A stretch of DNA of 64,000 nucleotides from Muricea muricata (GCA_963855995.1 OY979721.1:620001-684000); one strand, 5' to 3'; shown: positions 34,485 to 47,084, counted from the stretch's first letter. Notes: generated by a model from the letters alone, not told the origin. Program-made: numbers and translations.

Positions 34485-35398
34485 GGCGCCGAAGTGGACA
34501 AAACTGCTATAAACGCAAATATCCATGCTGATCTGTAACGAACATACGAATGGACGCTATGTTGAAATAAAAGCATTCAAAGTTGACTATTGATGCAAAA
34601 ACTTATTAGAAGTACAATTAGAAAATAAAAATTCTCATCAGTTCGTCCATTTTAAAGGCTTCTAATCAACCTTCAAAAAAATAAATGCCAATTGACAAAT
34701 AAACATGCTAATTTAATATTCCATAAATATACATAATTATTGTTCAGCAAAGAAGCTCGCGCACTTTTCTGCAACAAAAGGGAAAATGGTGGACGAAACG
34801 TAGGACAAGGCTATTTCAGATGCCTTGAAGCAGATTGGTCCCAGTACTTAGGTCGAAATGTCGAGAGAGAGAGAGAGAGAGAGATTTCTCACTCACTGGG
34901 ACTGTATCTACTTCACCAAATTTAGCTAAAGCGCGAGCCCGAAGGGCGAGTAGTGATTGTCGCGCTACGCGCTCCCACTTTAGCTAAAGACCTAAGTACT
35001 GTTTAGCTACTCGACCTAAGTACTGGGACCGATCTGCTTCAAGGTATCTGAAATAGCAAGTGAGAAACTATTGGACGCCATGTTTGTTTGACGGAAATTT
35101 ATCAGATGTTTTGCGGGTTAATTATGGACAATAATTGTGCATATTTCATAAATATTAATTAGCATGTTTATTTGTCAATTGGCATTTATTTTTTTGAACG
35201 TTGATTAGAAGCCTATAAAATGGGTGAACTGATGAGAATTTTTATTTTCTAAGTGTACTTCTAATAAGTTTTTGCATTTCAGGATGTATTTTTTGAACTT
35301 TGAATGCTTTTATTTCAACATAGCATGCATTCGTATGTTCGTTACAGATCAGCATGGATATTTGCGCATATAGCAGTTTTGTCCGCTTCGGCGCCTCA
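34485..35398. mobile_element. Foldback/MITE element with about 200-bp inverted ends, copy 1
   Basis: It starts GAGGCGCCGAAGTGGACAAA and ends in the inverse (TTTTGTCCGCTTCGGCGCCTC, 21 nt counted as a near-perfect partner). The arms extend inwards through GATCTGTAACGAACATACGA and CATGCTAATT. The interior has (GA)n at 34,864-34,883 and a GCGCGAGCCCGAAGGGCGAG hairpin. There is no transposase; a short ORF at 34,740-34,925 is not credible. It lies in the SMC3 gap. Confidence 0.9.
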
Positions 35399-36015
35399 TA
35401 CGTTGTAATAGCGCAGTGGTTAATGTTAAAAACGTTTATTATCTAATTTCTCATTATTTATTCAACTTACGGTTTATTACCGGGGTTTCAAAAGTTGTGC
35501 ACGTGATGTAATACGGGTTTGCGTTTGGTTTATTTAATCATGAATAATTACATCATCTCATTAACTAATAACATCATTTCATTCTGCCACGTGAATGGGC
35601 TTTCAAACACGTTAAAGCATTGCATCAAACACTAGTGTTTGATCATCAAACACTAGTGCTTTATTTATGTTAGTTCAGCAAAACGCAAGAAACGATTATT
35701 TATTAGCACACAATTTCATTACACAATATATCGTTTTCACACATTAATTATTCGACATCATTAACGTGCACATTAGCTTCAATTCCCACAGGCTATTCTA
35801 AAGCATTCCGACGCATTTTTTTCAATAGCAGCTCATTTGTTTATAGTTTTCGTTTGAGAAGCTATTTCAACAACTCGTTCTGCGTGTTTGATCACGGTAT
35901 CAAAACACGAGAAAGCAATGAATCTCTTGGGGCTTTCTCGTGTTTTGATGCCGTGATCAAACACTCGAACTCGTTGTTGAAATAGTACGTAAAATATATA
36001 GCCTAACATAGCCCT
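35399..36015. repeat. AT-rich foldback sequence with perfect palindrome
   Basis: At 35,866-35,985 GCTATTTCAACAACTCG, TGATCACGGTATCAAAACAC and CGAGAAAGC recur inverted around a short loop, a likely MITE. AAACACTAGTGTTTGATCAT words repeat near 35,625-35,660. No coding sequence was seen. Confidence 0.7.
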
Positions 36016-36231
36016 TCAAAGAAAATGTGCGTTCCTCACGGACGCCAAACTCTTCAGTGTCTGAGAATATGCCTTTCGCGCAAAACGGGCATTGCTCAAA
36101 CAGACCGTGCAACACAATATTTCGGCATAAATCAATGGATTACACAAACTGTTCAACAGTGACAAGCAACAAGTTGTAAATAATTTTAAAAAGCAGCAAA
36201 ATATGAATACTCCCACGATAACAAACAGCAT
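36016..36231 (-). pseudogene. Rhodopsin-family GPCR fragment (TM7 and tail)
   Basis: The 71-codon frame has a hydrophobic helix followed by LLNSLCNPLIYA, the class A NPxxY motif at the end of TM7, then a short tail with Cys residues. The basic helix-8 segment normally following NPxxY is missing, and nothing upstream encodes TM1-TM6. I read it as a truncated single-exon GPCR copy lying between SMC3 exons, on the same strand. Confidence 0.6.
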
Positions 36232-36234
36232 TCG

Positions 36235-36633
36235 GACGACCTTTTAAATCAAGGCTTTAAAAATCTGAAGGAGCTTGTTATGGCAGTATACGCGGATACC
36301 GGAAATTTACCATACGAAACATTCCTACTTTTAACACATTCCTACTTTACTTATTGAGCTACGCGAACGATTGTCACACCTTATAATCAGAGGCATCAAA
36401 CACAATGGAAGAATATCCATTCTAAGCTCAGAATTATAACTAAAAACTTGGCTTTTAAAAATCTTTTTCAAATCTGAATCATGGATTTGGAAAAGTTTTT
36501 AGTACCCCGCCTCTCTTGTTGTACGGTACACTACTATACAATACATTAATCCCACTTTGGACTATTGTCCAATGGAATTGTTTACTAACCCCTAACACAA
36601 TACACTTTTTGACATTACAAAAAATCATCTAAC
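36235..36633. other. Intronic, no feature recognised
   Basis: AT-rich sequence left of SMC3 exon 10. An inverted AAAAGATTTTT/AATCTGAATCATGGATTTGG area is weakly structured. No missing SMC3 exon could be found here. Confidence 0.45.
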
Positions 36634-36798
36634 CTTTGATGAATGAAATTCTTTCATTGCATCTTCCGAGTCTTTTATGTCCAACTCCAATTTTGTCTTG
36701 CTCTTGATGATTTCTCTTTTCTCTTCATCCAATTGTTCGTTTTGCTCATTCAAATCAACCAATTTAGCTTTTAATTTGCGCACAGTATCTGTATATTC
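36634..36798 (-). CDS. SMC3: SMC3 exon 10, last N-terminal coiled-coil exon present
   Basis: The 165-nt phase 0-0 exon encodes EYTDTVRKLKAKLVDLNEQN and KSKTKLELDIKD, aligning with the RQVRELK and RTKLELKAKD region of SMC3. Donor AAG|GTTAGA. The next exon of the normal gene is not found. Confidence 0.9.
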
Positions 36799-37171
36799 CT
36801 AGGGAAATAAATTATCATTACTCGGGATGAGCTTGGCGGAGGTACAGAGCGGCGGAAGATCAAGGAATTTCTGCGAATTCATACTCATTAATAAATCAGC
36901 AGTTAACACGTACAGTACATCAGTAGGAACCAGCGTAAGCAGGGGCAGTGAAGACTGAACTAAAATAATTGTAGTTTTAATGGCTGAATGCAATGTTATC
37001 CCATTTTCATTGTTAAATAGTGATTTATTTTCATCAATGTTTTTGTCCTTCTACATTAAAAATGAACTAGCAACTGAATGTGCTCATCATTATTAAACCC
37101 GCATGAAACTGAAGAATTACAGCTGATAACAAATGTAACAACAAAATCGACAGATCCCAAGCATATTTTAC

Positions 37172-37252
37172 CTCAATTTTGTCCGCGGCTTCGGTTGCTT
37201 CTTTACGAAGTCTCGTGGTTTGTCGCATTTCACCCTGATGATTCTGCTCAAA
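37172..37252 (-). CDS. SMC3: SMC3 exon 9, coiled coil
   Basis: The 81-nt phase 0-0 exon encodes FEQNHQGEMRQTTRLRKEAT plus EAADKIE, a continuation of the N-terminal helix. Confidence 0.85.
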
Positions 37253-37392
37253 CTAAAGAGAGAGAAGAAAATATACAATGTTTATTCAACCTGATTTCTG
37301 GCTGGATTCCTGACAATCTTCTGGACACCCACCCTCCAAGAATCCTCTGTACCCCCGCCCTGAGACACTTTAGCTGCCACCGTCCCACATAC

Positions 37393-37568
37393 CTCCTCGA
37401 GTTTGATTCTAGTAACGCGAAGTTCTTTTTGGTGTATTGTGCATTCAATACATCTTCTGTCCTTGTCCAATTTTTTATACTCTTTCAATTCTTCCGTTTC
37501 TGTTTGTAACGTTGACAGCCTGTCCTCGATATAATTCATTAGTTCATGGATCTTTTCTAGCTTGCTTT
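37393..37568 (-). CDS. SMC3: SMC3 exon 8, coiled coil
   Basis: It encodes a heptad-rich helix (SKLEKIHELMNYIEDRLSTL, then KEYKKLDKDRRCIECTIHQ) matching SMC3 residues about 183-241. Donor GAG|GTATGT. Confidence 0.9.
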
Positions 37569-38495
37569 CTATAAGAAACCATGAAGTAAGAAAAATCCTC
37601 ATTGTTTTACGTGCAATCGACGCAGCCCTTGACTTTAGAAGAAATAAGAACCTTGTGGAGCCTGATGTCGCGAAGACATCATTCGTTCTCCGATCAAGCT
37701 ATAGCTTTCAGATGTGCCTAATTTAGACGGACATTTTGTTAGCACGAAAAAAATCGTCATCACTTTTTAGTATTCACATCTAATCCTCATCCAAAAAATT
37801 GAAATTGATAAATTGGAAAAGCAACTTGCATGCAATTATAACATTATATCAGACTTTTTTCTACCGAGATTTAATTCTGTGAAATACGGAAAACATTATC
37901 TTTGGTCAAAATTAAAATCTGAGGACAGAAAACAAACTTCGTTGTCTGCTTTTGAGTGCAAGATCAGAAATACTGATCTTAGTACTATTGCATGATAAGT
38001 TCTTAATAATTATAGTGACTATTACGATTAATAAAATTTAGGCAGGTATATTTGTAAATTAGTGAGTACTGATAGTTGTTAATATGTTGCTATTAAGTGT
38101 CCTCAATTAGCAGGTTACTGTAACGGGTTAAATGATGACACAGTAATAAAGTATCTATCTAAAAACGGATCTATCTGTGGTAATGTTTTGTTATTTATAG
38201 CATATATCACGTATTATTCATGTATATTATAAATTTTCCCCTAAAATGAAATCGGCTATCGACGGAAAACGAAATTTTATTGAGCTCAGCATAATTTCAG
38301 CACAATTTTTTAAAGGACATCATTGCTGGTAATACATGCTGTCTACTAAGTCCAGTTTTTTACTGAATTTAAACATTCATTTGGATCTATTTACTCTACA
38401 TACAGACAATAACATTTAAGATTACGGGACGGTCTGTATTGCACGAATTTAACTGCAGTCCAGCAAATTTTGAAATCAATGCATAAAATACTAAC

Positions 38496-38613
38496 CAGTC
38501 TCAGCTAATATGTGCTTGCTTTCTTTTTTGCGTTCATCATAAACTCGCGTTCCTGCAACCTCTCGCAGTAGTTGTAACCTTTCGTGATCTTTAGCTGTTG
38601 CCAGTTCGTTGAT
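38496..38613 (-). CDS. SMC3: SMC3 exon 7
   Basis: It encodes INELATAKDHERLQLLREVA then GTRVYDERKKESKHILAET, the end of the N-terminal head and start of the coiled coil. Donor ACTG|GTTAGT. Confidence 0.92.
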
Positions 38614-38740
38614 CTGATGAGCGTAATAGAATCCAGATTGTAGTTTTAAATACTTGATTAATGAGGAAGGGGTCAATTTCAATGGACAATAATATATTTT
38701 GGGCTCTTGCACGAAACATCGAATTCATCAACATCGTTTT

Positions 38741-38955
38741 AAGGCCCTATCACACGGTGCAATTTTTCTTGCAACTTGCAACACAATTCTATCATTAAGA
38801 GATGTAAATTTGTGACAAATGTTTGGAATGTTAAAAATATATTAGCAAACTGTGGTAGAAACTTGTATTTTCCAATGTTACATATCTCTCAAGAGTAGAA
38901 TTGCATTGCAAGTTGCGAGAAAAATTGCACCCAATGCACCGTGTGACAGGGCCTT
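38741..38955. mobile_element. MITE, AAGGCCCTATCACACGGTGC family
   Basis: The ends AAGGCCCTATCACACGGTGC and GCACCGTGTGACAGGGCCTT are inverted, and the arms continue with AATTTTTCTTGCAACTTGCA. It lies in an SMC3 intron. Confidence 0.9.
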
Positions 38956-39362
38956 CAGATGACGAAAGATCCTATTTCTCTTCGGATGCTACCTTAGTTC
39001 GACTTTATTTTTCGCTATAGATATCGAAATAATTGTAATTGGTAAATATAGTTATATTTCTTATTACCCTAACCCAGGGGGGGGGGGATACTTTTAGTTA
39101 GCCTTCGTTCCATAAACATGGGGAAAGTCTCTGGAGTTAGAGGAAATATGCAGCAATGTAATTACAGAAGATAAGCAATAAATGAGATAATTGATTCGAA
39201 TTATCAGTAAGAATACAAGCTCTGAAAAAGACAAAATCCCCTCCCATCTGTTCAATGTTACCGTCCTCAAATCATATGTACTTCTGCTGCACAAGACAAT
39301 GATAAATTAACACCAGTTAACACTTTTTTATCTTTACAAAGTGTTAATAAAACAAAATGCTA

Positions 39363-39554
<192 letters not shown>

Positions 39555-39759
39555 TCATGCACTGTGCCTCCTCACTGCTAAATGAATGTGTTTGTCAGTA
39601 AGGATGTAGATTACAACATTTCATTTGTTCTTCAAGTAGTTCTTAAGGTTTTTTAGCTGTATAGCATGTGTGCCTACCTAAAGGATACACTTTGCTTGGC
39701 CAAATGACAGGTGGTGTTTGAAAAACGTGCAAAATTGTGCAAATAGCTTGGACAGTTTA

Positions 39760-39975
<216 letters not shown>

Positions 39976-40070
39976 TCAACCAGCTTTAACCAATCTTTTT
40001 GCAAAACATACGTACTTTTGTTCAACACACATATTGTGTACACATTTAACAAAGTTATCACAATACTCAC

Positions 40071-40138
40071 ATGAAGCAGAGTCTGTCTTTTCTCCTTCCG
40101 CATGTGACTGAACTCATCACTGAGAACAAACTGGATCG
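40071..40138 (-). CDS. SMC3: SMC3 exon 4
   Basis: It encodes AIQFVLSDEFSHMRKEKRQT plus LLH, matching the segment after Walker A. Donor CAT|GTGAGT. Confidence 0.93.
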
Positions 40139-40391
40139 CTGGAAGCAAATGAAGCTGTAATTCAAACTCATGCTGCATTGTTGCAACTTATTAACACTAC
40201 AATGTAAAATTTGGCTTCATTTATTTCAGACTAGAAAGGTTTCAGAAACAGATACCAAAGATTTTTATAGCTTTCAAGGCAACCTCTCTCTCTCTCTCTC
40301 TTCTATTTTCACAAGTGGCAGGGATGGGGGAACTAGTACAGTAACATGGCTTTTACAAAACTTATATGTCATATTAAAAATATTTCATTAC

Positions 40392-40430
40392 CATAGAAAA
40401 AGTTGCTTTTGCCAGAACCATTGCGTCCAA
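40392..40430 (-). CDS. SMC3: SMC3 exon 3, Walker A
   Basis: The 39-nt exon encodes VGRNGSGKSNFFY with an intact nucleotide-binding P-loop (GxxGSGKS). It is flanked by GTCAG and TATG|GTAATG. Confidence 0.93.
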
Positions 40431-40669
40431 CTGACATACAAAATACAAAATCACGTTAATAATGTATGATCACACAAAAGTTAATAATTCTTTGACTACT
40501 TTTCAACATTCAACAACTTTTCATGCAACTTTATCAATAATATTATATACAATATATGTAAACACACAAAAAAGATAACCCACCTACATTTAGCAAAGCC
40601 ACTTGAAGCAGGGGGTTATACATACAATTACATCATTATTATTATTTGAAGACATGAACTGATACAATA

Positions 40670-40800
40670 AGGTAAAATTAAATGTTTCAAATGAAGATCC
40701 TTCATTGGGAGGTCAAACGATCGATTATTAGGGCCTAAGACACAAATTCTCAAAATGTCCAGTTTTCTTCATTGTTTCAGGTTATGAATGAATCTGTATA
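40670..40800. mobile_element. MITE, AAAGATCC/CGAAACG family, diverged copy
   Basis: It contains AAATGAAGATCCTTCATTGG and the right-end TTCATTGTTTCAGGTTATGA seen in the other copies. The inverted left end is weak. Confidence 0.45.
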
Positions 40801-41639
40801 CCTTTTGTGTACTATTAACTGCACTACCAGTACCTGCATAGTTGCCAATGTTACTTCAAGGATAGAATCATATACAGGATTACACGTTTTCTCAAGTTAT
40901 TTAAGCAAATAGAAATACATTTTCCCTTCTACCATGTTCATGAAAACATTAACGTGTTGTTTTGTCTAGACTCTAATATGCAACCATAAGCAACTCTGTC
41001 CTTCTGTGTGTCGAGTGCATGTGTTGTCTATATGGTTGCATGCACAACATTCAGGAAAAAAATTAAAATTTGCCCATACTTCATTAATTCCCACAATTGA
41101 TTCAAGCAGAAGTTTCATACTTTGAGCAATCAGGCTTTTTCTTCCGGAAGTTTAGATCCTGACAGGAGTTAAAGAGATGGATAAGCAAGGTGCCATGGTA
41201 TGTGATGTTTTCAGCATGCTGACACAGTTTAAACCTCAGTTGTAAATTATGACATTACATGAAAGACATGAGATGTTTACATCAAATACTTTGTCATTGC
41301 ACAGGCATGTTTGTATTTAATAAAACAATAAGACCAATTTGGCAACAATACTGCTTTTTGACATCGAAAAATTAATAGGGAAATAAAGAAAATGTTGAAA
41401 ACTGTTACAACAATCGCAATCGCTTGTGACATCACAAATCACAACTAGGTTCTCAACATCGACACTAGCTAGTTTCCTATCCATTTCATTAACTATCGAT
41501 GATGCCGACAGAGGTGCTTCACACAAAACATTGAGTTTCTGTTTATATCATTTAGGCAGTAAGATCCTCACTGATGGTTTTGTTAACTTTAAAATGCACT
41601 ATTTCAGGAGGCAATGTTGGCTGCTAAAATTATCCTCAC

Positions 41640-41715
41640 CTATTACATTGTGTTTTGGAGTAAATGGTCCAATCACAATTCAGTCCCTGTAGCTCCGAAA
41701 ACCTTGTATTATAAC
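41640..41715 (-). CDS. SMC3: SMC3 exon 2, with in-frame stop
   Basis: It encodes VIIQGFRSYRD, then TGA (41,680-41,682), then IVIGPFTPKHNVI, with acceptor TATAG and donor ATAG|GTGAGG. The stop replaces the conserved Gln of the RDQT segment. The phase (0 in, 1 out) is correct. Confidence 0.9.
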
Positions 41716-41885
41716 CTATAAACATAATAGGTAACAATTAATCACTTTGTACCCCTTAAAATACTGGTTTCCAAATGACACTGACTACCACTGCCAACTT
41801 ATAACTGAAAGACAAAGTGATTTCAGGTGCACCTCTATTTGTAGACAAATGTCTTTACAAAAACCCATGAAATAGCTATTAAACC

Positions 41886-42246
41886 AGGGATGGTAAATTG
41901 TCTTTAAACATTTTTTCTTTATTTATCTTTAATGCTTAAAACGATTTCTTTTTCAGCTAAGAATTGTCTTTAATTATGTTCTTTTTTCTTTTAATATTTA
42001 ATAAATAAAAAATAGTTTACTGCAATGTTTACTGCTTTTTTCCACTGATGAAATTATTGCAAAATCACATTTTCCATTGATGAAATTATTTTGGGACATT
42101 TTGCTATTAACGTATTAAAGAATAATGAAGTTATGAAATTTTGTTGAAATTTTAAAGGTTTTCTTAAAAATCGTCTCTAATTGTCTTTAATTCAATTAAA
42201 GAATAAAGACAAAAATTCTGAAAAAATTGCCTTTAATCCATCCCTG
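41886..42246. mobile_element. hAT-like MITE, CAGGGATGG ends
   Basis: CAGGGATGGTAAATTGTCTTT is mirrored (as CTTTAATCCATCCCTG) at 42,231-42,246. TATTAAAC flanks the left end and recurs five bases beyond the right end, an imperfect duplication. The interior is rich in TTGTCTTTAATT words. It lies in SMC3 intron 1. Confidence 0.7.
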
Positions 42247-42505
42247 TAGTGTATTAAACCCACAAATTTACCGTAAAATACAAATATCTAGTACTACCAA
42301 TATATAGTAAATAAGAACTAAACAGCTCGAGGCATAATGAGAACTTTCTGACAAAAATATAACAAAAAACATCGAGATACACAAGTATAACACACGTGTT
42401 TCCATTTTGACATATTATTGCATTGTAATGCTCGAAGTCTCCAGCCTTCTAGCCCAAATAAAGCGGTATTGTCGTGCTATAAAATAATTATATGCTTCTT
42501 CTTAC

Positions 42506-42520
42506 CTGCTTAATGTACAT
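42506..42520 (-). CDS. SMC3: SMC3 exon 1 (start codon)
   Basis: ATG encodes MYIKQ, then donor CAG|GTAAG. MYIKQ is the invariant N-terminus of animal SMC3. The 5' UTR lies to the right; no promoter elements were identified. Confidence 0.9.
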
Positions 42521-42869
42521 GTTCTCGACGTTAGAGCAGGAAATAAGGTTAACAACACAATATTTAAATTAAAACAGATAAAAACTCACTCCATTTTCTT
42601 CAACTGAGTTAAAAAAGAAACGAGATTTTGGCGGGAGAGAGCACGTGACCACTGCTTCGGTATATTCCATTGAACTGTATGTGAACTGGAACGATACGTC
42701 CAGGGGAAAATTGAAGCCACTTTGATTCAGTTTTTCTGAGTTTTGAGTTGAAATACTTAATGTCAAAAATTGGGTCCTATATTAAATGAAAGCTATTTAA
42801 AAGTTGTATTTGATGTTGAAATTTTGAGAGATTTGCAAAACTGCAGTTGTTTAGGCATTTCTTTTTTGT

Positions 42870-44340
42870 CTAAGAGGTCTTGAATTGTTTAGGTCTTGAA
42901 TTGTGGAGAGAAATTAAACAATTGTGCGGAGCATCGGAAAATAATCGACCTGACTTTCGGTCAAACTTGTCAATGAATTTAAATTGTGCGGATTACGACC
43001 TAGCAAACAAAATAAACGAAGCATTGATCGGGGTTATGTCGGACTTTGAACGATTAACTGCGACAGAGAAAGTATATGTCATGGAAAATGTTGAAGATGA
43101 ACCAATACAAGTAACCTTTGATGCAGTGGTAAAAAAATTACGTCAATTAAGCACCACAAAAGCTAATGGTCCAGACAATCTTCCAAACTGGCTCCTTAAG
43201 ACTTATGCTGATATCCTAGCGCCAGTAGTTACTGATATCCTAAATCAGTGTTCATTTCAAGCTTGCAAAGTCCCAAAAGCATGGAAGATGGCCAATTTCG
43301 TTGACGTCTACCCTGTCAAAAGCCGCTGAAGGGTTTATCATTGGCAAAGAACTAAAGCCTGTTCTGCTTAAATCATTAGATCTCAACAATATGGTTTCAT
43401 TCCTAAATCATGCACCACTTTTGCCCTCATTTCAATGCTAAATATATGGTTAACCGGCGAAACCGATGCAACTGGTTCAGTAACAAGAGTGCATGGTGTT
43501 ACTCGACTATAAGAAAACCTTTTATTAATTTATTAATTAATTTATTAATTAATTTATTAATTGCCAAGTTACTTAGTTACGGAATAAGATCAACAGTTAT
43601 AAACTGGATCATAGACTTTTTACGAAATCGACTACAGCCGGTACAGCGAGTGAAAATATCAACTGAGGGTGTTTCTGATTTCCTACATGTACCAGCTGGA
43701 GTGCCACAAGGAACAAGAATTGGCCCTTGGCTTTTTTTAGCCATGATAAACGACCTTAGTATCGCAGAGTCACCATCTAAAAATATGTAGAAATTTGCTG
43801 ATGATAACACAATCTCAGAAGTTATTCTCAAGGACGAGGAAAGAACCTTGCAAGAAACAATGAATCAAGTGGTGGACTGGTCTAAAGAAAATAAATTCCA
43901 GTTAAATCCAAAGAAGTGTAAGGAACATCAATGTTTGGAGCTCGTGAAAGCAGCAAAAATCCTGTGTATGCTAATGACGGATGACCTGAAGTGGAACAGT
44001 CATATAGAAAATACTGTGTCAAAAGCATCAAAGCGACTGCACTTGTTAAGGCAGTTGAAACGTGCAAATGCAGAGGAACTTCACTGCTACAATTTTATAC
44101 TGCATGTATTAGATCCATCTTATGGGAATACGACTGTCAAGTCTTTCACTCAAGCCTGTCAGACTATCTATTAATGGATTTAGAACGTTAATGTTCAAAG
44201 AAGAGCCTTAAAGATTATATATCCTGAACTAAATTCGAAAGAAGCAATTGAACAAGCAATGATGACAATATTAAAGAACAGAAGAGAGAAACTATGCCAA
44301 AACACGGAATGGAACAACTGGAATACCTGGCCGAACAACT
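42870..44340 (+). pseudogene. Decayed non-LTR reverse transcriptase
   Basis: Broken frames encode an RT: KANGPDNLPNWLLKTYADIL (about 43,160), GVPQGTRIGPWLF (43,700), FADDNT (43,794) after an in-frame stop, then LNPKKCKE and a C-terminal NVQRRALKIIYPELNSKEA near 44,190. The region that should hold the first catalytic Asp is replaced by a (TTAATTAATTTA)n expansion at 43,525-43,563. Several stops and frameshifts are present. The endonuclease is absent. Confidence 0.85.
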
Positions 44341-44522
44341 AAAAAGTTCCGATTTTTAGCATTTTTCTCAATTTTAGCATGTATGGAAGTACACACAACG
44401 CTCAATAAGCTTTCTAAAATATGAAAAACGCACAGACAGAATACAGTTCTAACAAATTACTTACACGAAAATATCGACAGTCAAAATTAAACGAGGACTG
44501 AGTTGGATTGTAATGACTGACC

Positions 44523-44730
44523 AGGGTTTCCAAACACGCGAGAACAATAGAATACACGATCTGTTTACCAAGCGACGTTTATTGTTCTTTAGAGCTTGTA
44601 AAGCACGAAAGACAATGAATAAATTATTTTTATTGTCTTGAGTCCTTTACAAGCTCTGAAAAACAATAAACGTCGCGCGGTAACAGTCAAGTGTATTCTA
44701 TTCTTCTCAAGTGTTTGGAAACCCTCACTG
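44523..44730. mobile_element. Foldback MITE, AGGGTTTCCAAACAC ends
   Basis: AGGGTTTCCAAACACGCGAG at the left is mirrored by CTCAAGTGTTTGGAAACCCT at the right. The inner arms ACGTTTATTGTTC and GAACAATAAACGT-like sequence also pair. Confidence 0.85.
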
Positions 44731-45051
44731 CAGATAAAACGCAAGCCACGAGTTTAAAATAACTCCTCAATTGTTTATTGTTGAAGTGGAACTCCCTAAT
44801 TGTATCCCGTTGCTTTAAAAACGAGGTTATTTACTGAAGCAATGCTGTAAAATGAGTGCGGGAGGGAAACATGAGTGTTGTCTCGTTGAATATTCTTGTG
44901 AATAAAGTATGAGTGATAATATAATGGGCTTTAATGTACAAATATGTGATTATTTAGTTCGGTATGTCTGTTGCATTTATAATTAAAAAATGTTGTAATA
45001 AAACCGTTTTCATTGTTTTGAGTGTTTTTATAATTAAGAAACGTTGTTATG

Positions 45052-45735
45052 AGGCGCCGAAGCGGACAAAACTGCTATAAACGCAAATATCCATGCTGAT
45101 CTGTAACGAACATACGAATGCACGCTATGTTGAAATAAAAGCATTCAAAGTTGACTATTGATGCAAAAACTTATTAGAAGTACAATTAGAAAATAAAAAT
45201 TCTCAGCAGTTCGTCCATTTTAAAGGCTTCTAATCAACCTTCAAAAAAATAAATGCCAATTGACAAATAAACATGCTAATTTAATATTCCATAAATATAC
45301 ATAATTATTGTTCAGCAAAGAAGCTCGCGCACTTTTCTGCAACAAAAGGGAAAATGGCGGACGAAAGTAGGACAAGGCTATTTCAGATGCCTTGAAGCAG
45401 ATTGGTCCCAGTGCTTAGGTCGAAATGTCGAGAGAGAGAGAGAGAGAGATTTCTCACTCACTGGGACTGTATCTACTTCACCAAATTTAGCTAAAGCGCG
45501 AGCCCGAAGGGCGAGTAGTGATTGTCGCGCTACGCGCTCCCACTTTAGCTAAAGACCTAAGTACTGTTTAGCTACTCGACCTAAGTACTGGAACCGATCT
45601 GCTTCAAGGTATCTGAAATAGCAAGTGAGAAACTATTGGACGCCATGTTTGTTTGACGGAAATTTATCAGATGTTTTGCGGGTTAATTATGGACAATAAT
45701 TGTGCATATTTCATAAATATTAATTAGCATGTTCA
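45052..45735. mobile_element. Foldback/MITE element, copy 2, right end missing
   Basis: It is almost identical to 34,485-35,150 (GAGGCGCCGAAGCGGACAAA, the same GA tract and GCGCGAGCCCGAAGGGCGAG hairpin) but stops after TATTAATTAGCATGTTCAT, so the second inverted end is missing. Confidence 0.9.
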
Positions 45736-45977
45736 TATTTTAAAGGCATATGAGGTGTGGTAATTTATCGTAATTACCATGAGGAAATTCCATGAGGTCA
45801 TGAGGATTACAACCAGTTGTCATGGAGATGGCGTCAATAGCGTCAAAATCAGTGAGTTATATTACATCTTATGTTATATGGTCAAAATCCGCCAAGTCAA
45901 AGGTTAAGGAGTATACTCCTTAATCTGTGGCCAAGTGTTTTTGAGGGCACTGCTCCTCCAGTGTTTCTAATAAAGCT

Positions 45978-46743
45978 CAGTGACGCCGATCCAGAAATTT
46001 CCTTGCAAAGGGAAATTTGGGTGTCTGCAAGGAAATCTGCAGGGAAATAAAATCTACAAGGAATTGGCAAGGAAATTTTACTTCTACAAGGAACTTGAAA
46101 GGAAATCATGAAAATATTTTAATTGCTAATAAAATGAACATTTACTTATCATTCAAACAGGCTTTTAAGCTATTTAAACTAAATAAGATGTAGCCCAAGT
46201 GCGTTGTACGGCTTTTCAGCGCTGAGTAATTTTCTGCGGAAGTGGCGGAAGGAATGTTTTATGTTTTGAATTTTGACTTTCCAGCAACTGCAAATTGTTT
46301 TATTTTGCAGTGACCTCCGCTGTCCCTGCTTTACTGCAGTAGACCTTTCCGGTAATTACGTTACAACTATATGGACGCGAGGCTGAGGGGACAGCAATTT
46401 AGGATGTGAGAGCACGTGCCTTCTTGCTGGGCCTCAGCCTCGCTTCCATGTAGTTGTGACGTAATTAACGGGAAAGGTCTACTGCGACAATCATTTATTG
46501 GCAAAATATTAAAATAGGCACGCTATGATTATTTATTATTATGAAATATTATATTACGAGTTCCTGTTCCATTGTATGTTTCGCTTTTATTGCCACAAGT
46601 TTTTGCGCACAGCAATGCTAGCCATTTCGATAATTTTAATACGAATTCAATTGCAAAGAATTTTTTTGCAAGGAAATTTTATCAAAAATAGAGAAATTTG
46701 ATGATCGGAAAGGAAATTTCAGATTTCAAAAGTGGAAGCACTG
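45978..46743. mobile_element. Possible hAT-like element rich in AAGGAAATT
   Basis: The left end CAGTGACGCCGATCCAG and right end GTGGAAGCACTG are weakly inverted. The interior repeats CAAGGAAATT words. A distinct MITE is nested at 46,336-46,487. No transposase and no clear target duplication. Confidence 0.4.
46336..46487. mobile_element. MITE, GCAGTAGACCTTTCC ends
   Basis: GCAGTAGACCTTTCCGGTAA and TTAACGGGAAAGGTCTACTGC-type ends are inverted, with inner GAGGCTGAGG/CCTCAGCCTC arms. Confidence 0.9.
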
Positions 46744-47084
46744 TCAAGACTTCTTAAAAATTATTCAACATGGCGACCAAATCGCATGGGATTTTTGAAC
46801 TGAGTGATTTTCAAACTTATCTGGTGTATTTTGAGTTCTATGTAAACAATATTGTTTTAAGAATACTTGGAAGTGAATGGAAAAGGAAAATATCAGTATG
46901 ATGGTAAAAAAGCACGACATATGAAGCAATTAGCAATACAATGAAGACAGACACAGACTTAATTGTAAGTGACAGCAGTTAGATTCTATTATTATTATTG
47001 CCTTTAGCATCTCATATGCGAATAAATCTAACCTAGCAACAAAGTTATATGTGTATGATTACATAGTTCGAACCCCTTTTTTAA

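Noticed and set aside
34740-34925. 61-codon ORF in the foldback element
   Set aside because: It lies entirely within the MITE arm and GA tract; the second copy has a frameshift.
37078-37509. 143-codon plus-strand ORF
   Set aside because: It is the antisense shadow of SMC3 exons 8 and 9.
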